DNA of 64,000 nucleotides, from the NCBI RefSeq assembly GCF_948329515.1, contig NZ_CAOJCN010000010.1:1-64000 (forward strand). The letters run 5' to 3'. A program made the translations under genes and the position numbers. Below the pieces are notes generated by a model. The model ran no database searches and was not told the DNA's origin. It saw only the letters and a program-made list of their open reading frames with translations. The DNA is from Cohnella rhizoplanae (lineage in GTDB: Bacteria > Bacillota > Bacilli > Paenibacillales > Paenibacillaceae). Shown piece after piece: positions 26,202 through 34,238 of this stretch. Positions within the stretch are counted from its first letter, which is position 1. Every line of letters starts with the position of its first letter.

Positions 26202-26306
26202 GCGCTGACGGGCGTAATTATCGCCTTCTCTTCTTCTTTACGATCGGCTTCGTGCCATAATTGAGAAATTTTTAAGGCTAAATTAATTCTTTCGGTTGCG
26301 CGCGTA

Positions 26307-26315
26307 TGATACAAT
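26307..26315 (+). promoter_or_regulatory. Extended -10 promoter before the first ECF sigma gene
   Basis: TG at 26307-26308, one base, then TACAAT at 26310-26315, about 130 bases upstream of the sigma-factor start. The -35 is poor. The remaining part of 26202-26445 shows only a short inverted repeat near 26387-26407. Confidence 0.4.
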
Positions 26316-26445
26316 GATGATATCTTATGTAAAAAACTGGGGACGCCATGATTCTTTTGGCTGCAATCGCAACTTTACGTCCGAACGCCGGTATAACTAC
26401 ATAACCGGTCCAAGACGCCCCCCGGAAGGTGGAGGTCGCGTTAAA

Positions 26446-27051
26446 ATGATGACCGATTCTCAACTGATTCGGGAAATCAAGGAAGGCAACGCGGAGCTGT
26501 ATTCCGAGTTGATGGCCAAGTATCAGAAGAAGATTTTGTCTTTTATTTATCATATGCTGCGCGGCGCCAAGCTTGAGATGATGGCCGAGGATCTATGCTC
26601 CGAGACATTCTACAAGGCCTACAGGAGCCTGCATTCGTTCCGCGAGGTCGACGCTTCGTTCTCTACGTGGTTGTATACGATCTCCCGGAATACGGTGCTG
26701 AGCGAGCTTCGCAAGCAGAAGGCTGCCCATATGTCGCTGGACGACTCGACTTATGTGCCGCTAGCGCCTTACGAGGCGGCGCCCGAGCAGACGCTGCTCC
26801 GCAACGAGAAGGTCGCTCTCGTACGGGAAGCGATCAACAATCTCCCCGAGAAGCAGCGGTCCGCGCTGGTGCTTCGGGAATACGAGGGACTCGATTATCA
26901 GGAGATCGCCGGCATTCTCGGACAGACGGTGAGCGCGGTCAAGTCGCTGCTGTTCCGTGCGAGAGCCAGCGTGAAGGTCCAGTTGGAAAAATATTTTCAT
27001 GAGCCCGAGCCGGCCCTGATGAAGGTTTACGAGGAGTTGAAGTCAAGATGA
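26446..27051 (+). CDS. ECF-type RNA polymerase sigma factor
   Basis: This 201-residue sigma-70 family protein has region 2 (LIREIKEGNAELYSELMAKY through AEDLCSETFYKAYRSLHSF and FSTWLYTISRNTVLSELRK). A linker follows, then region 4 with LPEKQRSALVLREYEGLDYQEIAGILGQTVSAVKSLLFRAR. ATG at 26446 is 9 bases after GGTGGAGGT; the frame is open to 26296 without a good start. The next gene overlaps by four bases and encodes a zinc-finger anti-sigma factor, so this is a classic ECF pair. The stress it answers to is not evident. It is not the same protein as the ECF factor at 54226. Confidence 0.93.
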   Translation: MMTDSQLIREIKEGNAELYSELMAKYQKKILSFIYHMLRGAKLEMMAEDLCSETFYKAYRSLHSFREVDASFSTWLYTISRNTVLSELRKQKAAHMSLDDSTYVPLAPYEAAPEQTLLRNEKVALVREAINNLPEKQRSALVLREYEGLDYQEIAGILGQTVSAVKSLLFRARASVKVQLEKYFHEPEPALMKVYEELKSR

Positions 27052-27647
27052 CCCTGACGTGCGGACACGTTCAGCAGCAGATGGAATCGTATTGGGAGCT
27101 GGAGGAAAACGACCCGCGGCGCCGCGAGATCGACGCGCACGTCGCGCGCTGCCCGGTCTGCGCCGCCGAGTTCCGCTGGTGGGAGGAGAGTTCGGCGCTC
27201 ATCCGCGAGGTGGCGCTCGAGGAGTCCGAGTCGGTGCCCATGCAGTCCGTACAGGCGATGAACGCCAGCGTCATGAGCCGTATCTATGCGGAGGACGGCT
27301 GGCTGCTGCCGCCGGCGCGCAGGGCTTATTCGGGTACCGGGTCTTTCCGCCGAAGGGTCGTGACCATGGTCGCTTGTCTGCTGGCTTTATGCGGCAGCGG
27401 CGTCCTGCTCGCGCTGTACGATCGCCTGCACGTCGATCGCGCGCAGACGGCCGGCATCATGGAAGTCGCGGGCACCGGAGAGATGAGCGGCTCGTTCAGG
27501 ATCGACATGCCCGTGTCGCGGGTGAGCGATCCGTTCGTGCTCAATTCGTCCCCGGCGATGCCCGGCTATTGGATCATGATGTCCGTGCTCGGCGTTTTGG
27601 CTGCGGTTCTGATCGTAAACTGGTATTCGAGGTTAAAAAAAGCATGA
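27048..27647 (+). CDS. Zinc-finger anti-sigma factor, membrane-anchored
   Basis: The 199-residue protein begins with an anti-sigma zinc motif: H31, C35 and C38 in HVARCPVC. A central transmembrane helix lies at about residues 104-123 and a second hydrophobic helix close to the C-terminus (YWIMMSVLGVLAAVLIVNW). It should hold the upstream sigma factor inactive at the membrane. ATG at 27048 overlaps the sigma stop codon, giving equal stoichiometry. The second helix gives a hairpin topology that is less common than a single-pass anti-sigma. The stop overlaps the next start. Confidence 0.88.
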   Translation: MTLTCGHVQQQMESYWELEENDPRRREIDAHVARCPVCAAEFRWWEESSALIREVALEESESVPMQSVQAMNASVMSRIYAEDGWLLPPARRAYSGTGSFRRRVVTMVACLLALCGSGVLLALYDRLHVDRAQTAGIMEVAGTGEMSGSFRIDMPVSRVSDPFVLNSSPAMPGYWIMMSVLGVLAAVLIVNWYSRLKKA

Positions 27648-28234
27648 GCGGAAAATTGAAACTAGGGTGGGTACGGCACGGCGTCACGGCTTGGAACCAG
27701 GCCGGCCGCATTCAGGGCGCGACCGACATACCGCTCAGCGCGGAAGGCGAGCGTCAGGCGCTGCTGCTGGCGGACAGGCTCCGCAGAGAACCGGCGGTAT
27801 GGGACGGGGTGGCTTGCAGCGATCTGATGCGCGCCCGCAGGACGGCGCAGCTCATCGCGGAGCGGCTGAATCTGCCGCTCGTCGGCGACGCCAGGCTGCG
27901 CGAACGCAGCTTCGGCGAAGCCGAAGGCACGACCGAGGAGGAGCGCGTAGCGCGCTGGGGTTCGGATTGGCGCGGCAAGGTGCCGGGCCAGGAGACGGAC
28001 GCGCAGGTGCGGACCCGGGGATTGGCGTTCGTGGAGGAATTCACGGCGCTACATCCTGGAGAGAGCTGGCTGATCGTCACGCACGGAAGCTTCTTGGCCC
28101 AGATGCTTCAGGCGCTCGGGAGCGGCGTGGACGACACGCGGATCGCGAACTTGTCGCTGACGATTCTGGAGCGGGAGCAAGATGCCTGGGTGCCGACGTT
28201 GCACAATTGCACGGCGCATCTGGGAACGGTCTAA
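27644..28234 (+). CDS. Histidine phosphatase family protein
   Basis: This 196-residue phosphoglycerate-mutase-like enzyme has the phosphohistidine motif VRHGVTAWNQAGRIQGATDIPLS near residue 12, then CSDLMRARRTAQLIAERL and ERSFGEAEGTTEEE. The second histidine is in VTHGSFLAQML. The substrate is unknown: members include phosphoglycerate mutases, sugar and nucleoside phosphatases, and the broad-specificity PhoE type seems closest by motif. ATG at 27644 overlaps the anti-sigma stop, so it is probably a third member of that operon. The terminator at 28265 follows. Confidence 0.9.
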   Translation: MSGKLKLGWVRHGVTAWNQAGRIQGATDIPLSAEGERQALLLADRLRREPAVWDGVACSDLMRARRTAQLIAERLNLPLVGDARLRERSFGEAEGTTEEERVARWGSDWRGKVPGQETDAQVRTRGLAFVEEFTALHPGESWLIVTHGSFLAQMLQALGSGVDDTRIANLSLTILEREQDAWVPTLHNCTAHLGTV

Positions 28235-28264
28235 GCGGACCGTCGGATGAGATTAATATACGAG

Positions 28265-28300
28265 AGGACGGACGGCGCTTATTGTGCCGTCCGTCCTTTT
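28265..28300 (+). terminator. Terminator after the histidine phosphatase gene
   Basis: Perfect 12-base arms (28265-28276 and 28286-28297) with a 9-base loop, followed by TTTTT. Confidence 0.88.
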
Positions 28301-28439
28301 TGATCTGCCGAGAAGCGAAGAGGACGCATCGGAACCCTCCATGAGCGCCGGTGAATGGATCGGCGTCCGCGTCGATCACGTTTAAACGCGGACCATCGCG
28401 ACGATACTGTTCCTATCAGCGGTTTTAGGAGGGATCCCG

Positions 28440-29708
28440 GTGAATCTGGCGGAGATGCTGAGCTACGCGGACATCGCGCAGCTATCGGGCATCGCGGAAG
28501 TCTATCAATGCGAATGCAGCAGCCATTCGAAAAACGAGCTGATCCAATCGATTCTTAGCACGGTGCAGCGTCGGGAGGTGCTGGCTCAGCGCGTGGGGGA
28601 GATGAGTCTTGGCGACCTGCGGTTTCTGAACTCGCTGCTATTCGAGAAACGCGCGTCATACAGCCTCGAGGATCTGACGGCAAGGGCTGCGCTGGCCGCC
28701 GAGGCGAGGCCGGCGAAGTCGGCGGAGACCCCGGAACCGAAGCAGATCGCAGCGCCCAAGTCCCGTATAGGTCCGCCAGGCAGCGAGGCGGCCAAGCGTC
28801 CGCCAGCGGGGAGCAGAAAAAAGGGCAAGCCGCCCGAGGCGCCGCCCTCTCCGGCCGACGAGCGAAGGAGCGCCATCGCGCGGTTCAAGCGTTACGGCTG
28901 GCTGTTCGGCGGCATCACGCAGCAGACGCGGTATTTGTACCATGTGCCGGAGGACGTGAAGCGAAGGTTGTGCGACGCGATCGAGGACCGGTTCCGGGAG
29001 ATCGTCGAGCACCGAGAGGAGCCGCCGGCGTATAGGGACGAGCGGGGGCTTATGGCGGCGGATCTCGCGCAGCTGCTGAAGTTCGTGAGGAATCACGATA
29101 CGCCGCTCACCTCCGATGGTTACCTATATAAGAGACAATTGCAGCAAATGCTCGGCGTATGTTCCGTCCTTGAACAGCCGCCGGCGAAGTCGGCTTTCCG
29201 CTTCGGTTACGGCCGCCGGTTCAAAGAATACCCCGAACGGTTCTCGCTGCTCTACGACTTTGCCTTCTATACGGGATTGATTCTGGAGGATGAAGGCGAG
29301 CTGCGCCTGACGGACAAGGGAAGGGAGATTGCGGACGGCAAGCTGGCCAGCGATCCTTCGGAGCTGTACCGCTTCTGGCTGAAGCTGTACAAGCAGCCCG
29401 TGACGAACCTTCAAGCGCTCGCGCAGTGGGTCATGCGGCTGTCGAGGCACGCATGGGTGACGGTGCCGTCTCTCGAGGCCGCGTTGCTGCCGCTCGTGAA
29501 GCCCTACTATTTCGACTCCGAGAAGAATGTATTCGAACAACGGATGCTCGCGATGATGCTGCATCTGGGTCTCTTGAGGCTGGGAGAATCGCGGGCGGGC
29601 GAAGCCGTCGTCACGATGACGCCGCAAGGCGTAGTCCTCGTATCCGGAAGCGAGATCGGATTCGAGGAGACGCTGCCTTGGAGTTACGGCGCCGTTGACA
29701 GCCGATGA
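28440..29708 (+). CDS. Conserved-looking hypothetical protein with a low-complexity linker
   Basis: I do not recognise this 422-residue protein with certainty. Residues 1-75 form a helical domain (LSYADIAQLSGIAEVYQCECSSHSKNELIQSIL). Residues about 90-145 are an Ala/Pro/Lys-rich linker. The rest resembles stacked winged-helix units (LTSDGYLYKRQLQQMLGV; GELRLTDKGREIADGKL; AVVTMTPQGVVLVSG), somewhat like the helicase-associated domains found with XPB-type helicases. GTG at 28440 follows AGGAGG by 8 bases. The position matches ypiA of B. subtilis, but it is not TPR-like. DNA binding is a guess based on the winged-helix look. Confidence 0.75.
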   Translation: MNLAEMLSYADIAQLSGIAEVYQCECSSHSKNELIQSILSTVQRREVLAQRVGEMSLGDLRFLNSLLFEKRASYSLEDLTARAALAAEARPAKSAETPEPKQIAAPKSRIGPPGSEAAKRPPAGSRKKGKPPEAPPSPADERRSAIARFKRYGWLFGGITQQTRYLYHVPEDVKRRLCDAIEDRFREIVEHREEPPAYRDERGLMAADLAQLLKFVRNHDTPLTSDGYLYKRQLQQMLGVCSVLEQPPAKSAFRFGYGRRFKEYPERFSLLYDFAFYTGLILEDEGELRLTDKGREIADGKLASDPSELYRFWLKLYKQPVTNLQALAQWVMRLSRHAWVTVPSLEAALLPLVKPYYFDSEKNVFEQRMLAMMLHLGLLRLGESRAGEAVVTMTPQGVVLVSGSEIGFEETLPWSYGAVDSR

Positions 29709-29724
29709 ACGGCCTTGCTACAAT
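29695..29724 (+). promoter_or_regulatory. Promoter of the gamma carbonic anhydrase gene
   Basis: TTGACA at 29695-29700 and TACAAT at 29719-29724 are 18 bases apart; the -35 lies inside the last codons of the preceding gene. Confidence 0.7.
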
Positions 29725-29796
29725 CCTTTCCAATAGATAGGGCGGTTCCTGCTTCTGGTTTGGTCAAGCCGTCTTTAGGGAAAAGGAGAGAGCGCG

Positions 29797-30309
29797 ATGT
29801 TGATTCGTTACGGCGATAAGTACCCGCAGCTCGCGGAGGGCGTGTTCGTGGCGGAAGGCGCCAAGCTGATCGGAGACGTGAAGATCGGAGCAGGCGGCTC
29901 GGTCTGGTTCAATGCGGTCATACGGGGCGACATGGCGGAGATCCGCATCGGCAGCAGGACGAATCTGCAGGACGGCGTCGTCGGCCACGTCAACGCCGGT
30001 CAACCGTTAATATTGGAAGACGACGTGACGGTCGGCCACTCCGCCATCGTGCACGGCTGCGCAATCGGGCGGGGATCGCTGATCGGGATGGGCGCGATCG
30101 TTTTGAACGGCGCGACGATCGGCGAATACGCGATGATCGGGGCGGGTGCGATCGTGACGGAAGGCAAATCGATCCCTCCCTACACGCTCAGCATGGGGAC
30201 GCCCGCAAGGGTCGTCCGGGAGTTGACGGACCAGGATCTGGAACGGATGCGGAGGACGGCGGACCACTACGCGGCGGAAGCCGTAAAATACGCGGGGGGC
30301 GCCCGTTGA
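29797..30309 (+). CDS. Gamma carbonic anhydrase family protein
   Basis: The 170-residue protein is a left-handed parallel beta-helix built from hexapeptide repeats (GDVKIGAGGSVWFNAVIRGDM, IGRGSLIGMGAIVLNGATIG). Metal-ligand histidines are in VVGHVNA and TVGHSAIVHGC, the layout of Cam and YrdA-type enzymes, which bind zinc or iron and may hydrate CO2. The closing SMGTPARVVRELTD is typical. ATG at 29797 follows AAAGGAGAG. The true activity of this subgroup is often undemonstrated, so the family name is safer than carbonic anhydrase. Confidence 0.93.
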   Translation: MLIRYGDKYPQLAEGVFVAEGAKLIGDVKIGAGGSVWFNAVIRGDMAEIRIGSRTNLQDGVVGHVNAGQPLILEDDVTVGHSAIVHGCAIGRGSLIGMGAIVLNGATIGEYAMIGAGAIVTEGKSIPPYTLSMGTPARVVRELTDQDLERMRRTADHYAAEAVKYAGGAR

Positions 30310-30345
30310 CAGAGCGGCCTCCCGCAGGATCAGGGAGGGCAACCC

Positions 30346-30525
30346 ATGGACATTAGAGTCGCATACGAGACGATGCTCGGCCTCGCGGCGGAGATGACGC
30401 TTGACGAAGCGCTGCGCAAGTACCGCAAGGAACAATTGTACGGCGAGATCGACCACGCGCTCGCGGAGGGGGATTCCGAATCGTTCCTGCGGTTGACCGA
30501 AGAGCTCAAGACGATCCTTCACTAG
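30346..30525 (+). CDS. IDEAL-domain small protein (59 aa)
   Basis: This short gene starts with ATG at 30346, nine bases after GGGAGGG, and encodes 59 residues ending SFLRLTEELKTILH. Residues about 18-55 (TLDEALRKYRKEQLYGEIDHALAEGD) fit the IDEAL domain, a small helical motif found at the C-terminus of B. subtilis YpiB. Here it stands alone between gamma carbonic anhydrase and YpiF, the position of ypiB, so it looks like a YpiB that has kept only its C-terminal part. Function is unknown. Confidence 0.8.
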   Translation: MDIRVAYETMLGLAAEMTLDEALRKYRKEQLYGEIDHALAEGDSESFLRLTEELKTILH

Positions 30526-30543
30526 GGACGCGGCATTGGTTGG

Positions 30544-30582
30544 ACAGGCGGGCTCGCCCTCACGTCGGGCCGGGCCTGTTTT
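30544..30582 (+). terminator. Probable terminator after the IDEAL gene
   Basis: Outer arms ACAGGC (30544-30549) and GCCTGT (30574-30579) enclose a GC-rich inner stem and are followed by TTT. The inner pairing is imperfect. Confidence 0.5.
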
Positions 30583-30613
30583 CTGCTGAGCGGAGCGGCG
30601 TCGAAAAAATGGC

Positions 30614-30641
30614 TTGCAAGCGCGCCGCGTTCAGGTAGGAT
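30614..30641 (+). promoter_or_regulatory. Candidate promoter of ypiF
   Basis: TTGCAA at 30614-30619 and TAGGAT at 30636-30641 with a 16-base spacer, about 30 bases before the start codon. Confidence 0.45.
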
Positions 30642-30672
30642 AGAGAAAGCATGCACGAAGGGAGCGGGAGCG

Positions 30673-31095
30673 ATGAAGTTCAGCGAATTCGACGACGATA
30701 ATTGGGGAGACCTGCAGCTGTACCTGGACACGGCGTTATTGCCGGTGTCGGGACTGAGCGGCGGGGAGACGCCTCCGGCCGCGGGGGCGCTCGTCGGCGC
30801 GGCGGGCGATTGGCTAGCGCCGATCGAGTCGGCGTTCAGGGGCAGGACCGTCACCTATCCCGCCCATCATTATATAGGTCCCGGCGACGAAGGACTGCTC
30901 GAGCGGCTGTGCGAGCGCCTCAGGTCCGGAGGCTTCAAGCACGTCGTCGTCGTGTCGGGCAGGGCGGGATGGGACGCGGCGAGCGTGCCGTCGGCCGATC
31001 TGTTCGCCTGCCCGGAGAGCGAAGCGGACGAGCCGGACGCTGACGCGCTGCGGCGCGCGGTGTCGGACATGTGGAAGCGCGCGGCGCAGGGATGA
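30673..31095 (+). CDS. ypiF: YpiF-like protein (DUF2487)
   Basis: This 140-residue soluble protein begins MKFSEFDDDNWGDLQLYLDTALLPVSGL and includes FRGRTVTYPAHHYI, in line with the DUF2487 family represented by B. subtilis YpiF. That gene occupies the same place before qcrA. Function is unknown. ATG at 30673 follows GGGAGCGGGAGCG. No catalytic motif is apparent. The assignment rests on position plus the N-terminal resemblance. Confidence 0.78.
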   Translation: MKFSEFDDDNWGDLQLYLDTALLPVSGLSGGETPPAAGALVGAAGDWLAPIESAFRGRTVTYPAHHYIGPGDEGLLERLCERLRSGGFKHVVVVSGRAGWDAASVPSADLFACPESEADEPDADALRRAVSDMWKRAAQG

Positions 31096-31234
31096 AGCGG
31101 CATGGCGGCGCTCTGTATAGGATCGATGGAACGGGGTATAACAAAAGCATGTTCGTCCGCGGTTAAATGTGACAAAATGACAACATTTTAGATCGCGCGA
31201 TTCCGGGTTGTGTCCATTTACGGAACGGGAATTC

Positions 31235-31263
31235 TTGACGCTCTTTGACACGTGGGATATTAT
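31235..31263 (+). promoter_or_regulatory. Promoter of qcrABC
   Basis: TTGACG at 31235-31240 and TATTAT at 31258-31263 have a 17-base spacer. A TTGTGAA half-site that resembles ResD or Rex recognition words lies just downstream at 31274-31280. The gap 31096-31336 holds no gene. Confidence 0.65.
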
Positions 31264-31336
31264 AGGTATGTCCTTGTGAACAAAAGGTGAAAGTCCGTAT
31301 CGGACGCGATATTGGTGGGCAAAGGGGGTAGAAAAA

Positions 31337-31870
31337 ATGGACCACAATCAGCAGCACGAAACCTCGCATAAGCCGATCAAGCGCAATGAAATGACAAGAC
31401 GTCAATTTCTATCTTATACGCTCGGCGGTGCCACGGCTTTCATGGCGGGCGGAGCGATCATTCCGATGTTGCGCTTTGCGGTAGACCCGCTTCTGCAGAA
31501 GAAGGCTGAGACCGCTTTCGTCAAAGCGATCGAAGAGAAAGACGTGACCAAGGAGCCCAAGAGCATCGACTTCAAGGTACACCAGGTCGACGGGTGGTAT
31601 GAGAGCGACCCGAAGCTCCAAGCCTTCGTGGCGAAGGGCGAGGACGGCAAGATCTTCGCATTGTCCCCGGTGTGCAAGCATCTGGGCTGCACGATCAGTT
31701 GGAGCGGCGAAGAAGCGCCGAATCAGTATCACTGCCCGTGCCACGGCGCAAGATACACCAAAGACGGCAAGAATCTCAAGGTGGCACCGAAACCGCTTGA
31801 CGAATACCAAGTGAAGGTCGAGAACGGCTGGGTATATCTCGGACCGCTGGAATCGAACACTCGCGTATAG
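31337..31870 (+). CDS. qcrA: Rieske iron-sulfur subunit of the menaquinol:cytochrome c oxidoreductase
   Basis: QcrA carries the 2Fe-2S centre that takes electrons from menaquinol. In this 177-residue protein the ligands are C113, H115, C133 and H136, with C118 and C135 placed for the stabilising disulfide. The N-terminus has RRQFLSYTLGGATAFMAGG, a twin-arginine-like and membrane-anchor segment. ATG at 31337 follows AAAGGGGG. It is the first gene of qcrABC, as in B. subtilis. Confidence 0.96.
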   Translation: MDHNQQHETSHKPIKRNEMTRRQFLSYTLGGATAFMAGGAIIPMLRFAVDPLLQKKAETAFVKAIEEKDVTKEPKSIDFKVHQVDGWYESDPKLQAFVAKGEDGKIFALSPVCKHLGCTISWSGEEAPNQYHCPCHGARYTKDGKNLKVAPKPLDEYQVKVENGWVYLGPLESNTRV

Positions 31871-31888
31871 AAGGAGGGCGTCTCGTCC

Positions 31889-32560
31889 ATGTTCAAAGGC
31901 ATGTATAACTGGATTGACGAACGTCTCGATGTTACGCCGATGTGGAGAGATATCGCGGACCACGAGGTGCCTGAGCACGTTAACCCGGCTCACCACTTTT
32001 CCGCGTTCGTATATTGCTTCGGCGGATTGACGTTCTTCATCACCGTCATCCAGATCCTCTCGGGGATGTTTCTCACGATGTACTACGTACCGGATATCAT
32101 CAACGCTTATTACAGCGTCGACTATCTGCAGCACCAAGTCGCCTTCGGCGTTATCGTCCGCGGCATGCACCACTGGGGCGCGAGCCTCGTTATCGTCATG
32201 ATGTTCCTACATACGCTTCGGGTCTTCTTCACCGGCTCCTACAAGGCGCCGCGCGAGATGAACTGGATCGTAGGGATGCTGATTTTCTTCGTCATGCTGG
32301 GGCTGGGCTTCACCGGTTACCTGCTCCCGTGGGACAACAAAGCATACTTTGCAACCAAGGTAGGCATGGAGATTGCGGGTTCGGTCCCGTGGATCGGCGG
32401 ATATATCAAGGAGTTGCTGGCCGGCGGCACGATCGTCGGTGCGCAGACGCTGACTCGATTCTTCGCGATTCACGTGTTCTTCCTGCCCGGCGTGCTGCTC
32501 ACGCTGCTTGCCGCACACTTCTTCATGATTCGCAAACAGGGCATTTCCGGGCCGCTGTAA
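31889..32560 (+). CDS. qcrB: Cytochrome b6-type subunit
   Basis: QcrB is the di-heme cytochrome b subunit, short form (223 residues, four transmembrane helices) as in b6f complexes. Heme-ligand histidines lie in FGVIVRGMHHWGASLVIVMMFLHTLRVF and in the C-terminal RFFAIHVFFLPGVLLTLLAAHFF. ATG at 31889 comes 9 bases after AAGGAGGG. The partner subunit-IV-like part is in the next gene, fused to a cytochrome c domain. Confidence 0.96.
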   Translation: MFKGMYNWIDERLDVTPMWRDIADHEVPEHVNPAHHFSAFVYCFGGLTFFITVIQILSGMFLTMYYVPDIINAYYSVDYLQHQVAFGVIVRGMHHWGASLVIVMMFLHTLRVFFTGSYKAPREMNWIVGMLIFFVMLGLGFTGYLLPWDNKAYFATKVGMEIAGSVPWIGGYIKELLAGGTIVGAQTLTRFFAIHVFFLPGVLLTLLAAHFFMIRKQGISGPL

Positions 32561-32579
32561 GAGAGAGGAGTGGCAAGCA

Positions 32580-33452
32580 TTGGCACATGGAAAAGGCAAT
32601 TCTAACGAGAAAATCGTCTATGTCGGCGATTCGCGCATTCGCAAGCCTCACCCGGACAAGCCGGCGCCGCCGGATTACACGGCGTTTCCCGGCAAGTCCG
32701 AAGCGTTTATCCCGAACTTCCTGCTGAAGGAATGGATGGCCGGCGTCGTCGTCCTCGTAGGCTTCCTGACGCTGACGATCGCGGAGCCCGCTCCGCTCGG
32801 CTACCCGGCGAACCCGCTCAACGGCGCGTTCATCCCGATGCCGGACTGGTACTTCCTGTTTATCTATCAGCTGCTGAAGTACCCGTACACGTCCGAGAAC
32901 TACATCGTACTCGGAACGATCGGCATCCCGGCGATCATGTTCGGCGCATTGTTCCTCGCTCCGTTCCTCGATACGGGCAAGGAACGCCGCTTCTATCGCC
33001 GGCCGATCGCGGCTTCGCTCATGTTCGTGACGCTGATCGCCAGCGTCTATCTGACCTGGGTATCTTGGCACCATTATACCAAGGAGCTTGAAGCGAACGG
33101 CACCATCCCCGAGCATATCGAGCGGGAGATGAAGTCGGAGGAGCAGATCGCCGAGGGCAAGGGCCGTTACATCTACGGCAAAGAAAAGATCCCGGCGCTC
33201 GTCGAGCCGGAGGACGAAGCGTTTTCCGTCACGATGAAGGCGCAGTGTATCGCTTGCCACGGTACCGAGCTGCAAGGTCAAGTCGGTCCGATGCTCGCCG
33301 GTATCGGCGATACGTTGAGCCATGACGAGATCAAGGAGATCATCACCAACGGCAAGGGAGACGGCATGCCTTCCTTCAAGGGTACGCTGTCGGACGACGA
33401 GATCGACAAAGTCGCGACTTGGCTCGCCAAGCAGAAGGTAGCTGCAGAATAA
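32580..33452 (+). CDS. qcrC: Subunit IV / cytochrome c fusion of the bc complex
   Basis: This 290-residue protein joins a three-helix subunit-IV-like membrane part (with PMPDWYFLFIYQLLKYP, the quinol-site region) to a C-terminal cytochrome c domain. That domain has heme motif C223-IA-C226-H227 and the axial methionine in GDGMPSFKGTLS. The fusion is the known Bacillales arrangement. The start is TTG at 32580, 9 bases after GAGAGGAG. A strong terminator follows at 33464. Confidence 0.96.
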   Translation: MAHGKGNSNEKIVYVGDSRIRKPHPDKPAPPDYTAFPGKSEAFIPNFLLKEWMAGVVVLVGFLTLTIAEPAPLGYPANPLNGAFIPMPDWYFLFIYQLLKYPYTSENYIVLGTIGIPAIMFGALFLAPFLDTGKERRFYRRPIAASLMFVTLIASVYLTWVSWHHYTKELEANGTIPEHIEREMKSEEQIAEGKGRYIYGKEKIPALVEPEDEAFSVTMKAQCIACHGTELQGQVGPMLAGIGDTLSHDEIKEIITNGKGDGMPSFKGTLSDDEIDKVATWLAKQKVAAE

Positions 33453-33463
33453 GATTTACTTAC

Positions 33464-33494
33464 AAAAGGCCTGACCGGCATGGTCAGGCCTTTT
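33464..33494 (+). terminator. Terminator after qcrC
   Basis: Perfect 13-base arms (33464-33476 and 33482-33494) with a 5-base loop; the A and T tails make it work in both directions. Confidence 0.88.
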
Positions 33495-33524
33495 CCACAT
33501 TTTGACGATGTCGCGAGGTGCTAA

Positions 33525-34187
33525 ATGGAGCTTAAGCTATTGCTGTCGCGCCGATTTTTGACGCAGAATTCAATGATGTCGCTGCTCATGGCGTTCTATG
33601 TATTCGGAACGATCTACGGGTATTATTGGTACAAAAATCAGCTCGTCGAAACGCAGCTTACGCACCCGGCTTGGCATCTGCCGTTCGTGCCGGACAGTCC
33701 GACCGCTTCGCTGTTCTTCACGATCGCCGCACTGTGGCTGTGGATCGCGCCATCCGGCAGAGGAGGCGGCTTCGCGAGGGGCGTCCGAGGCGTCATCGAA
33801 GCGCTGGCCGTCGTGACGTCCATTAAATACGGCGTGTGGGCGACCGTCGTGATTTTCGCCAGCGCCGCTTATGGCAGTCCGATCGTATGGCAGGATTGGA
33901 TGCTGATCGTCTCGCATCTGTCCATGGCGGCATGCGCCGTCGCGTATGGCCGGTTTTTTATCTACGGGCTCGGCGCGCTGTCGATCGCCGCCGCATGGAC
34001 GCTGTTGAACGACATCGTCGACTATACATACAACGTCTATCCCAGCCTGCCTCAAGCGCTTGACGAACGATTGTTGGGCGTTGCGATCTTTACGTTCGCG
34101 ATGACGGTGATCAGCGTGGCCATCGCAGCGGTCATCGCGATCGCTTACAGGATCGCTGACCGGCAGAAGCGGCTCCCGCTGCGCTGA
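33525..34187 (+). CDS. ypjA: YpjA-like membrane protein (DUF1405)
   Basis: The 220-residue protein has about six hydrophobic segments and the N-terminal FLTQNSMMSLLMAFYVFGTIYGYYWYKNQL. It also has DSPTASLFFTIAALWLWI, which fits DUF1405 proteins such as YpjA. Function is unknown. ATG at 33525 follows GCGAGGTGC. It lies directly after qcrC as in B. subtilis, which hints at a link to respiration or simply conserved order. Confidence 0.85.
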   Translation: MELKLLLSRRFLTQNSMMSLLMAFYVFGTIYGYYWYKNQLVETQLTHPAWHLPFVPDSPTASLFFTIAALWLWIAPSGRGGGFARGVRGVIEALAVVTSIKYGVWATVVIFASAAYGSPIVWQDWMLIVSHLSMAACAVAYGRFFIYGLGALSIAAAWTLLNDIVDYTYNVYPSLPQALDERLLGVAIFTFAMTVISVAIAAVIAIAYRIADRQKRLPLR

Positions 34188-34238
34188 CCGTGGTCTAAAC
34201 GTGGACATCCCTACATACGTTGTACGGGAGGGATGTCC

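Noticed and set aside
31164-31193. AAATGT...ACATTT inverted repeat before qcrA as a Rex or ResD operator
   Set aside because: Spacing and centre do not fit TTGTGAA-N4-TTCACAA, and only a single TTGTGAA half-site exists nearby; too weak to call.
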